DNA of 64,000 nt from positions 3,224,001 through 3,288,000 of the forward strand of contig NZ_CP113116.1 in the NCBI RefSeq assembly GCF_026625985.1. Reading direction: 5' to 3'. The stretch is from Mycobacterium sp. Aquia_213. GTDB taxonomy: Bacteria; Actinomycetota; Actinomycetes; Mycobacteriales; Mycobacteriaceae. Made by a program: the position numbers and the translations under genes. Positions within the stretch are counted from its first letter, which is position 1; each line of letters opens with the position of its first letter. Below, in pieces: positions 28,856-37,013 of the stretch. The notes under the pieces were generated by a model. The model had not been told where the DNA came from, searched no databases, and saw only the letters and a program-made list of their open reading frames with translations.

Positions 28856-30583
28856 ATGAGTGAAACGCGGCCCGGTTCCCGGGCCGGTAGCCGGTTTGGG
28901 CACTACCAGCTGCGCCGGCTGCTGGGCCGCGGCGGGATGGGCGAGGTCTACGAGGCCTACGACTCCGTGAAAGACCGCGTGGTGGCGCTCAAGCTCGTGT
29001 CCGAGCAAGTCAGCACCGACGAGGTCTTTCGCCGGCGTATGCAACGGGAAGCACAGACCGCCGGCCGGCTGCAGGAACCGCACATCGTGCCCATCCACGA
29101 TTACGGCGAAATCGACGGCCAACTGTTCATCGACATGCGCTTCGTCGAGGGCAACGACGTCGGCTCCGTGCTCAACCGCACCGGGCCGCTTCCCCCACCG
29201 CGCGCGGTCGCCATCGTCGAACAGATCGCGTCCGCACTGGATGCGGCGCACCGTGCCGGTGTCATCCATCGCGACATCAAACCCGAGAACATCTTGCTCA
29301 CCGAGGGCGACTTCGCCTACCTGGTCGACTTCGGCATCGCCGCCGCGGCCAGCGACCAGCGGGTGACCAAAACCGGTGCCGCTGTGGGCAGTTGGAACTA
29401 CATGGCACCGGAACGATTCGGCACGGACGACGCCACCTACCGCGTCGACATCTACGCTCTCGCCTGCCTCCTGTACGAATGCCTCACGGGCGCAACACCT
29501 TTCCAGACCGATAGCCTCAGCAGCCTGATGGCCGCACACCTGATGGAGGCGATACCGCGGCCCAGCCGGCGAAATCCCGCCATCCCGGCAGCATTCGACG
29601 AGGTCGTTGCCCGCGGTATGGCCAAAGACCCCTACGACCGCTACGTCACCGCGGGCGATCTCGCGCAGGCCGCGCTGCACGCGCTCAGCACCCCCGACCA
29701 AGACCGGGCGACCGACCTGATCCAGCACAGCCAGCGCTTCGCCCCGCCCCCGGCGCCCTGGACCCCACCAGCACCCGTCGCAGCGGCCTGGGTCACCAAT
29801 CCGCCGCCGTGGACGCCGCCCGCAGCGCCCAAGCGCAGACTGGGGCTGATCATCGGCGCCCTGCTGGTGGTCGTCGCCGCCGTCGCCGGCACCGGGATCT
29901 GGGCGGCCGTGCGCAAATCCGGCGCGTCACATCCCGCCGCTCAGGTCGCTAGCACCACCACCGCCGCGGCCCCCACGACAACGAGCACCGCGCGTAGCAC
30001 AGCACCGACAGTGACTCCCGCCCAACTGAATTCGCTGCTGGCGCCGGTCGATCTGGTCAACGTCCTGCTCAGCACAACCGGAATCGTCGTCGACCACTCC
30101 GCCACAGAGATGACGGATCCCGGCCCCGACAACACCTTGTCGGACGACAAGTGCCTCGGAGCACTCATCGGCTTCCAGACCCGGACCTACAAGAGCAGCG
30201 GGTACACGGCGATGCTTGCCGAGCTGATGGAAAAGCCGCAGAGCAAACCTGGCTATGTCGTGGTGCAGGGCGCGGTGATCTTCGCGTCCGCGGCCCAGGC
30301 TCAGGCGTTTGTGACGTCCCAGGCGGAGCAATGGCGGACCTGCGCCGGAAGAACCGTGACTCAGGTCAACAAGGGAACCACATCCGAGTGGACATTCCGT
30401 GAGATCAGCGGTAATCCGCCCAATATCGCCCTGCAGCACACGTTGGCCAACAGCCCCGTGGTGTGCCAGCACGTGCTGTCCGCGGTGTCCAATGTGGTCA
30501 TCGACGTCAATGCCTGTGCACCCGGACTCATCAACCAGGCCCGGCAGATCGCCAACGAGATCGCAACCAAGATCCCTACCTAA
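28856..30583 (+). CDS. Receptor Ser/Thr protein kinase with PknH-type extracellular sensor
   Basis: 575 residues. The kinase domain is residues 16-280: glycine loop LLGRGGMGEVY, catalytic Lys46, HRDIKPEN (138-145), DFG (158-160) and activation-loop threonines Thr171 and Thr173 before SWNYMAPERF. A proline-rich juxtamembrane segment (295-325) leads to one membrane helix (about 329-352) and a Thr/Ala-rich linker. The extracellular domain (about 385-575) has four cysteines (SDDKCLGAL, QWRTCAGRT, PVVCQHV, VNACAPG), the pattern of the PknH sensor family. ATG 28856 has GGGGGA upstream. It starts the accessory island and is followed by a transglutaminase-like gene. Confidence 0.9.
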   Translation: MSETRPGSRAGSRFGHYQLRRLLGRGGMGEVYEAYDSVKDRVVALKLVSEQVSTDEVFRRRMQREAQTAGRLQEPHIVPIHDYGEIDGQLFIDMRFVEGNDVGSVLNRTGPLPPPRAVAIVEQIASALDAAHRAGVIHRDIKPENILLTEGDFAYLVDFGIAAAASDQRVTKTGAAVGSWNYMAPERFGTDDATYRVDIYALACLLYECLTGATPFQTDSLSSLMAAHLMEAIPRPSRRNPAIPAAFDEVVARGMAKDPYDRYVTAGDLAQAALHALSTPDQDRATDLIQHSQRFAPPPAPWTPPAPVAAAWVTNPPPWTPPAAPKRRLGLIIGALLVVVAAVAGTGIWAAVRKSGASHPAAQVASTTTAAAPTTTSTARSTAPTVTPAQLNSLLAPVDLVNVLLSTTGIVVDHSATEMTDPGPDNTLSDDKCLGALIGFQTRTYKSSGYTAMLAELMEKPQSKPGYVVVQGAVIFASAAQAQAFVTSQAEQWRTCAGRTVTQVNKGTTSEWTFREISGNPPNIALQHTLANSPVVCQHVLSAVSNVVIDVNACAPGLINQARQIANEIATKIPT

Positions 30584-30675
30584 ACCGTTGCAGCGCAAGC
30601 CAACAGCGCGCAGGCAGTCGTGACAGGACCGTCGCGCGGTTGGCGTATCCAGGGCCATTGGCGCAGTATGGCGTT

Positions 30676-31479
30676 ATGAGACGAGAAGTGGGCGTGGAGC
30701 TCGAAGTCGAAATCACCGCGGCCACGACGTTGGAATTTCAGATCGCTGTTGCACCGCATCCACGCACCGAGGTCTTCGAGTCACTGCAGTTCGTCTTGAA
30801 CGGACAGCAGGTCCAGCCCTTGGAAATCAGCGGCGTGCACGGAAACCGTATCCACAAGTTCGACGCCGGGGTCGGCACCCTGAGGGTCGACTACGCGGCC
30901 ACCGTAGTGGGCCAGACCGATCCCGCCCCGGTGACCGAATACGACCAGTCGATGTACCTGCGGCCCAGCCGCTACGCCGAGGCCGACAAGTTCTATGGTT
31001 TTGCCGCAACCGAATTCGGTAACGACCACGATTCGGCGACCCTGCTGGAGCACGTCAGCTCGTGGGTGGGGACAAGGCTGAACTATGTGCCCGGCTCCAG
31101 TGATCCGATCGACGGGGCGGTGGAAACCCTGCTCGCCGGCGAAGGTGTGTGCCGCGACTTCGCGCACCTGGTCGTGGCGCTACTTCGAGCGGTGAAGGTC
31201 CCCGCCCGCCTGGTGTCGGTGTATGCGCCCGGCCTGGCCCCCATGGACTTTCACGCGGTGGCCGAGGCATTTGTCCAGGGGCAGTGGCGGGTGGTCGATG
31301 CGACGCTGTTGGCGCCGCGGCAAACCCTGGTCCGCATCGCCACGGGCCGCGACGCCTCCGACACCGCGTTCCTCGATAATCACAAGGGCGCGATCACGCT
31401 CAGCCAGCTGCTGGTGACCGCGGTAAGCGATGGCGATTTGCCCGCGGATTCCATCGATCAATTGGTTTCCATCCGCTGA
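30676..31479 (+). CDS. Transglutaminase-like cysteine protease-fold protein
   Basis: 267 residues. An N-terminal beta-rich domain (about 1-85) resembles the bacterial transglutaminase-like N-terminal region. The core domain carries a complete Cys-His-Asp triad: Cys159 (GEGVCRDFAHL), His193 (MDFHAVAEAF) and Asp208 (WRVVDATLL). No signal peptide, so probably cytosolic. Relatives act as proteases or amidases; a substrate cannot be assigned. ATG 30676 gives the full N-domain; the frame upstream to 30463 overlaps the kinase gene end and is rejected. Confidence 0.85.
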   Translation: MRREVGVELEVEITAATTLEFQIAVAPHPRTEVFESLQFVLNGQQVQPLEISGVHGNRIHKFDAGVGTLRVDYAATVVGQTDPAPVTEYDQSMYLRPSRYAEADKFYGFAATEFGNDHDSATLLEHVSSWVGTRLNYVPGSSDPIDGAVETLLAGEGVCRDFAHLVVALLRAVKVPARLVSVYAPGLAPMDFHAVAEAFVQGQWRVVDATLLAPRQTLVRIATGRDASDTAFLDNHKGAITLSQLLVTAVSDGDLPADSIDQLVSIR

Positions 31480-31492
31480 ACGCGCCCCACCG

Positions 31493-31511
31493 GCTGGTCC
31501 CGGTAACCAGC
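31493..31511 (+). terminator. Possible hairpin terminator after transglutaminase-like gene
   Basis: GCTGGT-cccggta-ACCAGC, a perfect 6-bp stem 13 bases past the stop codon, without a T-tract. This is the style of many mycobacterial 3' ends. Weak evidence. Confidence 0.3.
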
Positions 31512-31641
31512 TCGGCGTCGGTCCTTGCCACCCCGCGTAGTGTGGAGATGTCAGCGATATCTCGCATGTGGCTATTCAAAGCCGTGTCATCGCGGACTCG
31601 AATGATTTGACTGGTGTCGCGGTCAAGACGGGAGCGTCGCG

Positions 31642-32127
31642 ATGACGCAAAAAACAGACCACACCGATCCTGGGCACCGGCATACTCCTCCGATGCATAC
31701 GCCGCGCTTGAAGCTCAAGCCCAAGGCGCCGCAGCAGGGGTACGTCGATGGGGCGTGGTGGCCACACGGTCCGGACTTGACCGCAGAGTTGCCAGATCTG
31801 CTCTCGGTGCTGTCGGTTCGACTCGGGCCGATTGTTCGCGTTCTCTACAACATGAACGAATGGGCAACGCCGCCTGCAAAATTCACGACCGGAGGACGAA
31901 CGGTACGACTGGATGGATACCACCGCCACCCGATCAATACCATCCAGGTCATTGGCCTCAACGGCAATCGAATCGTCCTCTTGGTGGTCTCACCGCAGGC
32001 TGACCCAGACCAGGCGCACGCCATCATGATGAGCGCCGCCGGCCCAGGCAACGTCTCGACCGCCGAAAGTCTCCTGATGATCAAGCAAGAAACGGAAGAG
32101 ACGCACCCGCAAAAAGTGAGCTCATAG
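31642..32127 (+). CDS. DUF5994 family protein, paralogue 1
   Basis: 161 residues. The core (about 25-125) carries the motif DGAWWPHGPDLTAELPDLLSVL and a strand-rich second half. Two more copies of this motif occur within 2 kb. Function of the family is unknown; no catalytic motif is evident, and no signal peptide. The ATG 31642 sits three bases after AGACGGGAGCGTC (31626-31638), a string repeated exactly, at identical spacing, before paralogue 3. Confidence 0.8.
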   Translation: MTQKTDHTDPGHRHTPPMHTPRLKLKPKAPQQGYVDGAWWPHGPDLTAELPDLLSVLSVRLGPIVRVLYNMNEWATPPAKFTTGGRTVRLDGYHRHPINTIQVIGLNGNRIVLLVVSPQADPDQAHAIMMSAAGPGNVSTAESLLMIKQETEETHPQKVSS

Positions 32128-32156
32128 CGTCGCCGTTAGGCAAAGCCCCCTGGGAA

Positions 32157-32726
32157 TCAACGTGATCCGGTCTTGACATCAGCACGCCGGGTGCGACGGA
32201 CTTCAAACATTCTCTCGCCACGGGCGGCGCGGAGAATGCTGTCGGCGGTCAGGAACGCGCGGGAATCACGATGCGCCGCACGGACGGACAGGCCCGCAGC
32301 CCGGCGCAACAGCATCACCGCAAGGGCCGTGCCGGTTCGGTACGGAACGATCAGAATCTTTGCCCGCGCATCGTGACCGCAAACCGTCATCACATGCGGG
32401 TGGATACCCTGCCACCAGGCCCAATTCAGATCCGGCTGGCGTTGTATCGATGACCAGTTGACATTGATATCGATGACCTGGCCTAACCGAACCTCCAAAA
32501 TAGAGACCAATTCCGGGAGCTCCCGCGAGATCAGCCCGGTACGGGGCCACCACGCTCCATCGATCTTGTCCCCCAGCCCGGTTGCCAGAGTGAGCCGCAC
32601 GGGGCTGGCCGGGCGGCGCGCCTCTACCGTATCGACGGTACCCGGAGAAACAGCATCCACGCTCACATCGGCTGTTGGATTCTGTTGAGGCGCAATTACA
32701 TCGACCAATGCATCTGCGCGATTCAT
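32157..32726 (-). CDS. DUF5994 family protein, paralogue 2
   Basis: 189 residues from ATG 32726 (MNRADALVDV), with GAGGGG upstream. A 60-residue Ala/Val-rich N-terminal extension precedes the core DGAWWPRTGLISRELPELVSILEVRLG. The second half shows tryptophans (NWAWWQGIHPH) not shared with the other copies, and the C-terminus is basic (ARGERMFEVRRTRRADVKTGSR read in parts). It converges on paralogue 1 with a 29-bp gap and diverges from paralogue 3. The open frame continues to 32834, but those residues are Arg/Ser-rich and unsupported. Confidence 0.78.
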   Translation of the reverse strand: MNRADALVDVIAPQQNPTADVSVDAVSPGTVDTVEARRPASPVRLTLATGLGDKIDGAWWPRTGLISRELPELVSILEVRLGQVIDINVNWSSIQRQPDLNWAWWQGIHPHVMTVCGHDARAKILIVPYRTGTALAVMLLRRAAGLSVRAAHRDSRAFLTADSILRAARGERMFEVRRTRRADVKTGSR

Positions 32727-33111
32727 GGGACGGCCCCTCGAGGTTCGAAGCGATCGACCGCGAGTCGGGCCGACGGAGGAATCGCATTGCCCGTAAACTC
32801 GTTCGCGAAGTACCGATCGAGGCAGCGCCGACAACGAAACAGCTCATTGTCGACGGTACGCCATTATCTGGTCATGCGTAAGCCTGCGGTCCTGCTACGT
32901 GGTGCGGGGCCGGCGCGGAGGCTACACCCTTATTCCGCAAGGAGATTGAGGGCACGGCGACCGGCACAGCGCATTGAGCATCGCCTTTCGGCGATTCGCG
33001 CGTTGTCGACGCACTCGTGGGAGTTATGCTCTTGTCGTCGTGGGTTTGTCGAGTACCGCTTCCTCCGGTAGCCGTCTGCGATGGCAGAAATTGGTAGACG
33101 GGAGCGTCATT
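32727..33111. other. Intergenic region between divergent DUF5994 genes
   Basis: 385 bp without a convincing gene. It contains a small perfect hairpin ATCGCC-tttc-GGCGAT (32980-32995) and must hold both divergent promoters, but no confident -10/-35 pair was found. The AGACGGGAGCGTC initiation string of paralogue 3 lies at 33096-33108. GC content is a little lower than in the flanking genes. Confidence 0.5.
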
Positions 33112-33612
33112 GTGGCGCACGTTTCGTCGTCCCCCGCGTGCCCGGCCAGATTGACGCTGTGCGAACGCGACCTCACCCAGGCCGCCGTGGACGGCGTGTG
33201 GTGGCCGAAAAGCTTGGACCTGGGCGTAGAGCTACCCGACCTCGTCACGGTGTTCAACTTATGGCTGGGCCGGGTGCGCCGAGTCGTTTACGACCCATCC
33301 GCATGGTTGCCCGCACCGTCGCGCGTTATCCGCCGAAACGAGATGGTCTCACTTGACCCCTACCGGATGGTTTTCAGCGACACCATTTACCTGAAGGGCG
33401 CCAGGTCTCGCGACGCCGTGCTGTTTGTGTTGTCGCCGTCCAGTGCCGACCACGAAGCCAAGCACCTTCTCGGCGAGGTCGCCGCGTCAGAAAAACCGAT
33501 GAACGCCAGCGTGTTACGGCAAATGGTCCGCCGAAGTGCACCGGGTTCCGATCGTGAACTGGAAGCGGCGCCCGCGATCGGATCCGCCGTGCATTGGACG
33601 CCGGGGCGCTAG
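33112..33612 (+). CDS. DUF5994 family protein, paralogue 3
   Basis: 166 residues from GTG 33112 (MAHVSSSPACPARLTL). The core reads DGVWWPKSLDLGVELPDLVTVF, then a region aligning with paralogue 1 (RRVVYDPSAWLPAP versus RVLYNMNEWATPP, and VLFVLSPSSADHEAKHLL versus VLLVVSPQADPDQAHAIM). The GTG is chosen because AGACGGGAGCGTC precedes it by three bases, exactly as before paralogue 1. The frame extends to 32974 but without family similarity. Confidence 0.78.
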   Translation: MAHVSSSPACPARLTLCERDLTQAAVDGVWWPKSLDLGVELPDLVTVFNLWLGRVRRVVYDPSAWLPAPSRVIRRNEMVSLDPYRMVFSDTIYLKGARSRDAVLFVLSPSSADHEAKHLLGEVAASEKPMNASVLRQMVRRSAPGSDRELEAAPAIGSAVHWTPGR

Positions 33613-33710
33613 GGCGCGGCTCGACGCGGCGCGAAAGCCTTAACATCAACGCCGCAACGCGGGTACACTCGAAAAACCGGGACCAGACAGGCCCCCATCG
33701 AAGGGCCGTG

Positions 33711-33845
33711 ATGACCGACAAGTCTCCCCGCCAAGGCATGACGAAGAAATCGAGTAAATCCCTGAAAGAGAAGCGCGCCGATAGGCGTGCAAAGGTCGCC
33801 CAGACTTCGGCGGCTGACGTGTTCGCGCCGACGAAGAAACGCTGA
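33711..33845 (+). CDS. Small basic protein, 44 residues
   Basis: MTDKSPRQGMTKKSSKSLKEKRADRRAKVAQTS... is lysine/arginine-rich and likely helical or disordered, ending FAPTKKR. AAGGG lies seven bases before ATG 33711. Similar tiny basic proteins are common near cold-shock genes in actinobacteria; nucleic-acid binding is possible but unproven. A longer frame from 33594 is rejected because its first 39 residues lack any coherent composition. Confidence 0.55.
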   Translation: MTDKSPRQGMTKKSSKSLKEKRADRRAKVAQTSAADVFAPTKKR

Positions 33846-34006
33846 GTCGATAGCCCGTCGAAATCCAGGCTAATCGTGCAGGCCCGGAACAATCATCCGA
33901 CCGAACGCCGTTGACGTGCGGCGTCGCCGCTTTGTGCACACGCGGTCGGGATCAGAATCTTAGGTGCATCCGAATTGCATCTAGTTGAAAAAGAAAGAGA
34001 AGTAGA

Positions 34007-34210
34007 ATGACACAGGGAACTGTGAAGTGGTTCAATAACGACAAGGGCTTTGGCTTTATCGCCCCCGATGGCGGCGCAAAGGATGTGTTCGTCCACCACT
34101 CCGAGATCCAAGGTAGCGGTTTTCGCTCCCTTGAAGAGAATCAACGAGTCCAGTTCGAGATCACCCAGGGGCCCAAAGGTCCCCAGGCGGTGCAAGTAAC
34201 TCTCGTCTAG
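34007..34210 (+). CDS. cspA: Cold-shock protein (CspA family)
   Basis: 67-residue single cold-shock domain. RNP1 KGFGFI and RNP2 VFVHH are intact, so it should bind single-stranded nucleic acid as an RNA chaperone. ATG 34007 is preceded by AGAAAGAGAAG, an A-rich stretch, and the 161-bp region upstream is AT-richer than its surroundings, as expected for a cold-shock 5' UTR. It converges on a desaturase gene with a 4-bp gap. Confidence 0.95.
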   Translation: MTQGTVKWFNNDKGFGFIAPDGGAKDVFVHHSEIQGSGFRSLEENQRVQFEITQGPKGPQAVQVTLV

Positions 34211-34214
34211 CGTT

Positions 34215-35543
34215 TCAGCGCGAAAACCCCTGGGGCGGATCGGATGTCGTCGCAGTGTGGCGATGGGCAACCGTCGCTGTCTGCCCCGGGGGTTTGACCG
34301 ACACACCACCTCGACGCCATCGCCGAACCGCTGCGATCGCCGTCTTGAGGCCACGGTGACGGCCTGTTGCCGGATCGGTCCCGGCGAAACCGGGCGCCAG
34401 TTCAGCGAACATCCGCTCGCTGCGGGTCTCGGCCGCGTCGTCAGCGGTATCGCGCAAGTAGCGGTCTGGCAGTGACAGTTTGGCGATGGTGCGCCACGTC
34501 TTGCCGGACTGCATCAGGAATGATCCTGTGGTGTAAGGCAAGTCGTACTTATCGCACAACGCGCGCACTCGCACCGAGATCTCGTGCAACCGGTTGCTGG
34601 GCAGATCGGGATACAGGTGGTGCTCGATCTGATAACACAAGTTGCCGCTCATGAACCGCAACGCCGGTCCGGCGTTGAAGTTGGCACTGCCCAGCATCTG
34701 GCGCAGATACCACTCCCCCTGCGATTCGCCGATCATGTCGGTCTTGGTGAATTTCTCTGCGCCATCAGGGAAATGCCCACAGAAGATCACCGCGTCGGCC
34801 CAAATGTTGCGGATCACGTTGGCCACGAGGTTGGCCTTGAACGTCGATGTGTAGGTCGCCGCGGGCGAAAGCGCGGTGAACGCCGGGAATGCGACGTAGT
34901 CCTTGACCACCTGTCTTCCCGCCTTGACCGCGAACTCGCGTATCTGCACCAGGGTGATCTCGCGGTCCGGGCCACGCTTGAGGACCTTGCCGAGTTCGAT
35001 GGGCTGGAAGCCGATTCCCCACTCAAATCCCAACGCCAGGATGGTGTTGAACAGTAGGTTGGCGACGTTGTACGGCTTCCAGGGCTGGTCACGGGTGACC
35101 CGGAGGATCGCGTAGCCGACATCGTCGTCCATGCCGAGGATGTTCGTGTATTTGTGGTGTTGATAGTTGTGGGTCGACCGCCAGTGTTTTGATGCTCCAC
35201 TCATGTCCCACTCCCACGTCGTGGAGTGAATCTCGGGATCGTTCATCCAGTTCCACTGACCGTGCATCACGTTGTGGCCGATCTCCATGTTCTCGACGAT
35301 CTTGGCTAGGCCAAGCGTCACCGTTCCCGCCCACCACGCCGAGCGTTTCGAACTGCCGGCCAGCATGAGCCGGCCGCCCACCTCGAGGGCACGTTGTGCG
35401 GCGATGGTGCGGCGGATGTAGCGCGCGTCGCGCTCGCCACGGGATTCCTCGATGTCCAGCCGGATCGCGTCCAGCTCAACACCCAGGGTCTCGATGTCCG
35501 CGTCGGTCAGATGGGCGAAGGCGGGAATGTTACTGATCGCCAT
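34215..35543 (-). CDS. Membrane acyl-CoA/fatty-acid desaturase, paralogue 1 (DesA3-like)
   Basis: 442 residues from ATG 35543 (MAISNIPAFAHL) with AAAGGAC upstream. Three histidine boxes bind the di-iron centre: HNVMH (90-94), HNYQHH (125-130) and QIEHH (305-309). The QIEHH form, plus HxxxH and HxxHH spacing, places it with DesA3/linoleoyl-CoA-desaturase-like enzymes. It introduces a double bond into acyl chains using an electron-transfer partner not seen in the window. A basic tail of about 60 residues follows the core. The open frame to 35702 is rejected. Confidence 0.9.
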   Translation of the reverse strand: MAISNIPAFAHLTDADIETLGVELDAIRLDIEESRGERDARYIRRTIAAQRALEVGGRLMLAGSSKRSAWWAGTVTLGLAKIVENMEIGHNVMHGQWNWMNDPEIHSTTWEWDMSGASKHWRSTHNYQHHKYTNILGMDDDVGYAILRVTRDQPWKPYNVANLLFNTILALGFEWGIGFQPIELGKVLKRGPDREITLVQIREFAVKAGRQVVKDYVAFPAFTALSPAATYTSTFKANLVANVIRNIWADAVIFCGHFPDGAEKFTKTDMIGESQGEWYLRQMLGSANFNAGPALRFMSGNLCYQIEHHLYPDLPSNRLHEISVRVRALCDKYDLPYTTGSFLMQSGKTWRTIAKLSLPDRYLRDTADDAAETRSERMFAELAPGFAGTDPATGRHRGLKTAIAAVRRWRRGGVSVKPPGQTATVAHRHTATTSDPPQGFSR

Positions 35544-36140
35544 GAGTTGTCCTTTCTTGGGACTTGATCTGTCGACCGCAGCCACTAGCGCGAAGCCACC
35601 GACGGACGCCTTATCGGCAACCGGGGGCGCTACCTCGACGGCTTCAATGCGATAGCTGGCTGGGCGACGGTCCGCACCCAATTGATTTGCACAACAGTGC
35701 AATTCGTAGTCTTAGTGAAAGAGAGCTTGGTCAGGAGGTCCCCCGACGAAGCGAGGTTGTTGCAACCGGAGCTGCGGCTGGCCGAGCCGGGCAGTCGCGC
35801 CGAGTAACTCTGGCTCCTTAGTAGTAGTGGCGGCGGTCGCCGACCGCGTGTCCCATCCGTTGCATCAACGCCAGTAGCAGGCCGACGACGAGGAGAATCG
35901 GCCGGAAAGCCAAAACAACATGGGCTTGGCTGAAAGTCTGAACTACTACAACGGTACACCCACAACACCCTGGGGCGGCGTTGGCGGGGCGATTGTCACC
36001 GCTGTCGCCGTGTGGTGGCTTGATGGGTACGGTTCCGAGGCGCACGATGACCGGATGGCTGCTCTCGATGAAAGTCGTTCTGGCCGGACCAGTGACGGAT
36101 CGGCCGCCCATCATCAGGGACTCCAGGGGGTGAACGCACG
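35544..36140. other. Long intergenic region with a decayed small gene
   Basis: 597 bp between the desaturase and the NYN gene. Apart from the fragment at 35818-35913, nothing convincing is seen. Short frames on both strands (for example 35920-36144 plus) lack ribosome-binding sites and coherent composition. The region must contain the desaturase promoter. Confidence 0.5.
35818..35913 (-). pseudogene. Remnant of a small membrane protein (DUF6131-like tail)
   Basis: The residues AFRPILLVVGLLLALMQRMG then HAVGDRRHYY resemble the hydrophobic helix and the GHxVGxRRHYY tail of small mycobacterial membrane proteins I know as DUF6131. The N-terminal half is missing, there is no ATG, GTG or Shine-Dalgarno in frame, and the upstream frame turns into unrelated sequence. 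A TTG at 35913 could start a 31-residue protein. Most likely a relic. Confidence 0.35.
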
Positions 36141-37013
36141 ATGACCGATTCCGCCACCACCCGGGTCGCGGTCTACCTCGACTTCGACAACATCGTGATC
36201 TCCCGTTACGACCAGGTGCACGGGCGCAACTCCTTCCAGAAGGACAAGGCCAAGGGGCTCGACGCGGACCGGCTGCAGTCGGCGACGGTCGACGTCGGCG
36301 CCATCATCGACTTCGCGTCGTCGTTCGGCACGCTCGTGCTCACCCGCGCGTACGCCGACTGGTCCGCGGATGTCAACGCCGCCTACCACGGCCAGCTCGT
36401 GGGCCGGGCGGTCGATCTCGTTCAACTCTTCCCGGCCGCTGCTTACGGGAAGAACGGCGCCGACATCCGGCTGGCCGTCGACGCGGTCGAGGATATGTTC
36501 CGGTTGCCCGATCTGACCCACGTGGTGATCGTCGGCGGCGATTCCGATTACATCGCGTTGGCGCAGCGGTGCAAGCGGCTAGGTAGATACGTCGTGGGCA
36601 TCGGTGTGGCCGGCGCCAGCAGCCGGTCTCTGGCCGCGGCCTGCGACGAGTTCGTTACCTACGATGCATTGCCCGGGATACCCACTGCTGCAACGGAATC
36701 CGCACAACCGAAGAAACGCGACCGACGTCCGAGCACCGCCGCTGAGGCCGACGACGCACCGGCGGATGCGCAGGGCGCGGCCACCGGGTTGCTCGAACGC
36801 GCGCTGCGCATCGGCCTGGACAAGGACGACACCGAGTGGCTGCATAATTCCGAGGTCAAAGCCCAGATGAAGCGAATGGACCCGTCGTTCAGCGAAAAAG
36901 CCTTGGGCTTCAAATCATTCAGTGACTTCCTGCGGTCTCGCTCCGAGCTGGTCGAGCTCGACGAGACCAGCACCACGCGTTTAGTGCGGTTGCGCGCCGA
37001 TACGGTTACGTAG
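36141..37013 (+). CDS. NYN-domain (PIN-like) nuclease with C-terminal OST-HTH/LOTUS domain
   Basis: 290 residues. The NYN/PIN-like domain covers about 8-178, with acidic active-site candidates Asp14 and Asp16 (YLDFDNIV) and Asp134 and Asp136 (VGGDSDYIAL). A charged linker (180-213, KKRDRRPS) leads to a LOTUS/OST-HTH domain (about 214-285, LLERALRIGLDKDD... and ALGFKSFSDFLRSRSEL), which in relatives binds RNA. It is probably an RNA-processing or RNA-decay nuclease in the cytosol. ATG 36141 with GGGGGTG upstream. Its stop overlaps the convergent second desaturase by eight bases. Confidence 0.88.
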   Translation: MTDSATTRVAVYLDFDNIVISRYDQVHGRNSFQKDKAKGLDADRLQSATVDVGAIIDFASSFGTLVLTRAYADWSADVNAAYHGQLVGRAVDLVQLFPAAAYGKNGADIRLAVDAVEDMFRLPDLTHVVIVGGDSDYIALAQRCKRLGRYVVGIGVAGASSRSLAAACDEFVTYDALPGIPTAATESAQPKKRDRRPSTAAEADDAPADAQGAATGLLERALRIGLDKDDTEWLHNSEVKAQMKRMDPSFSEKALGFKSFSDFLRSRSELVELDETSTTRLVRLRADTVT

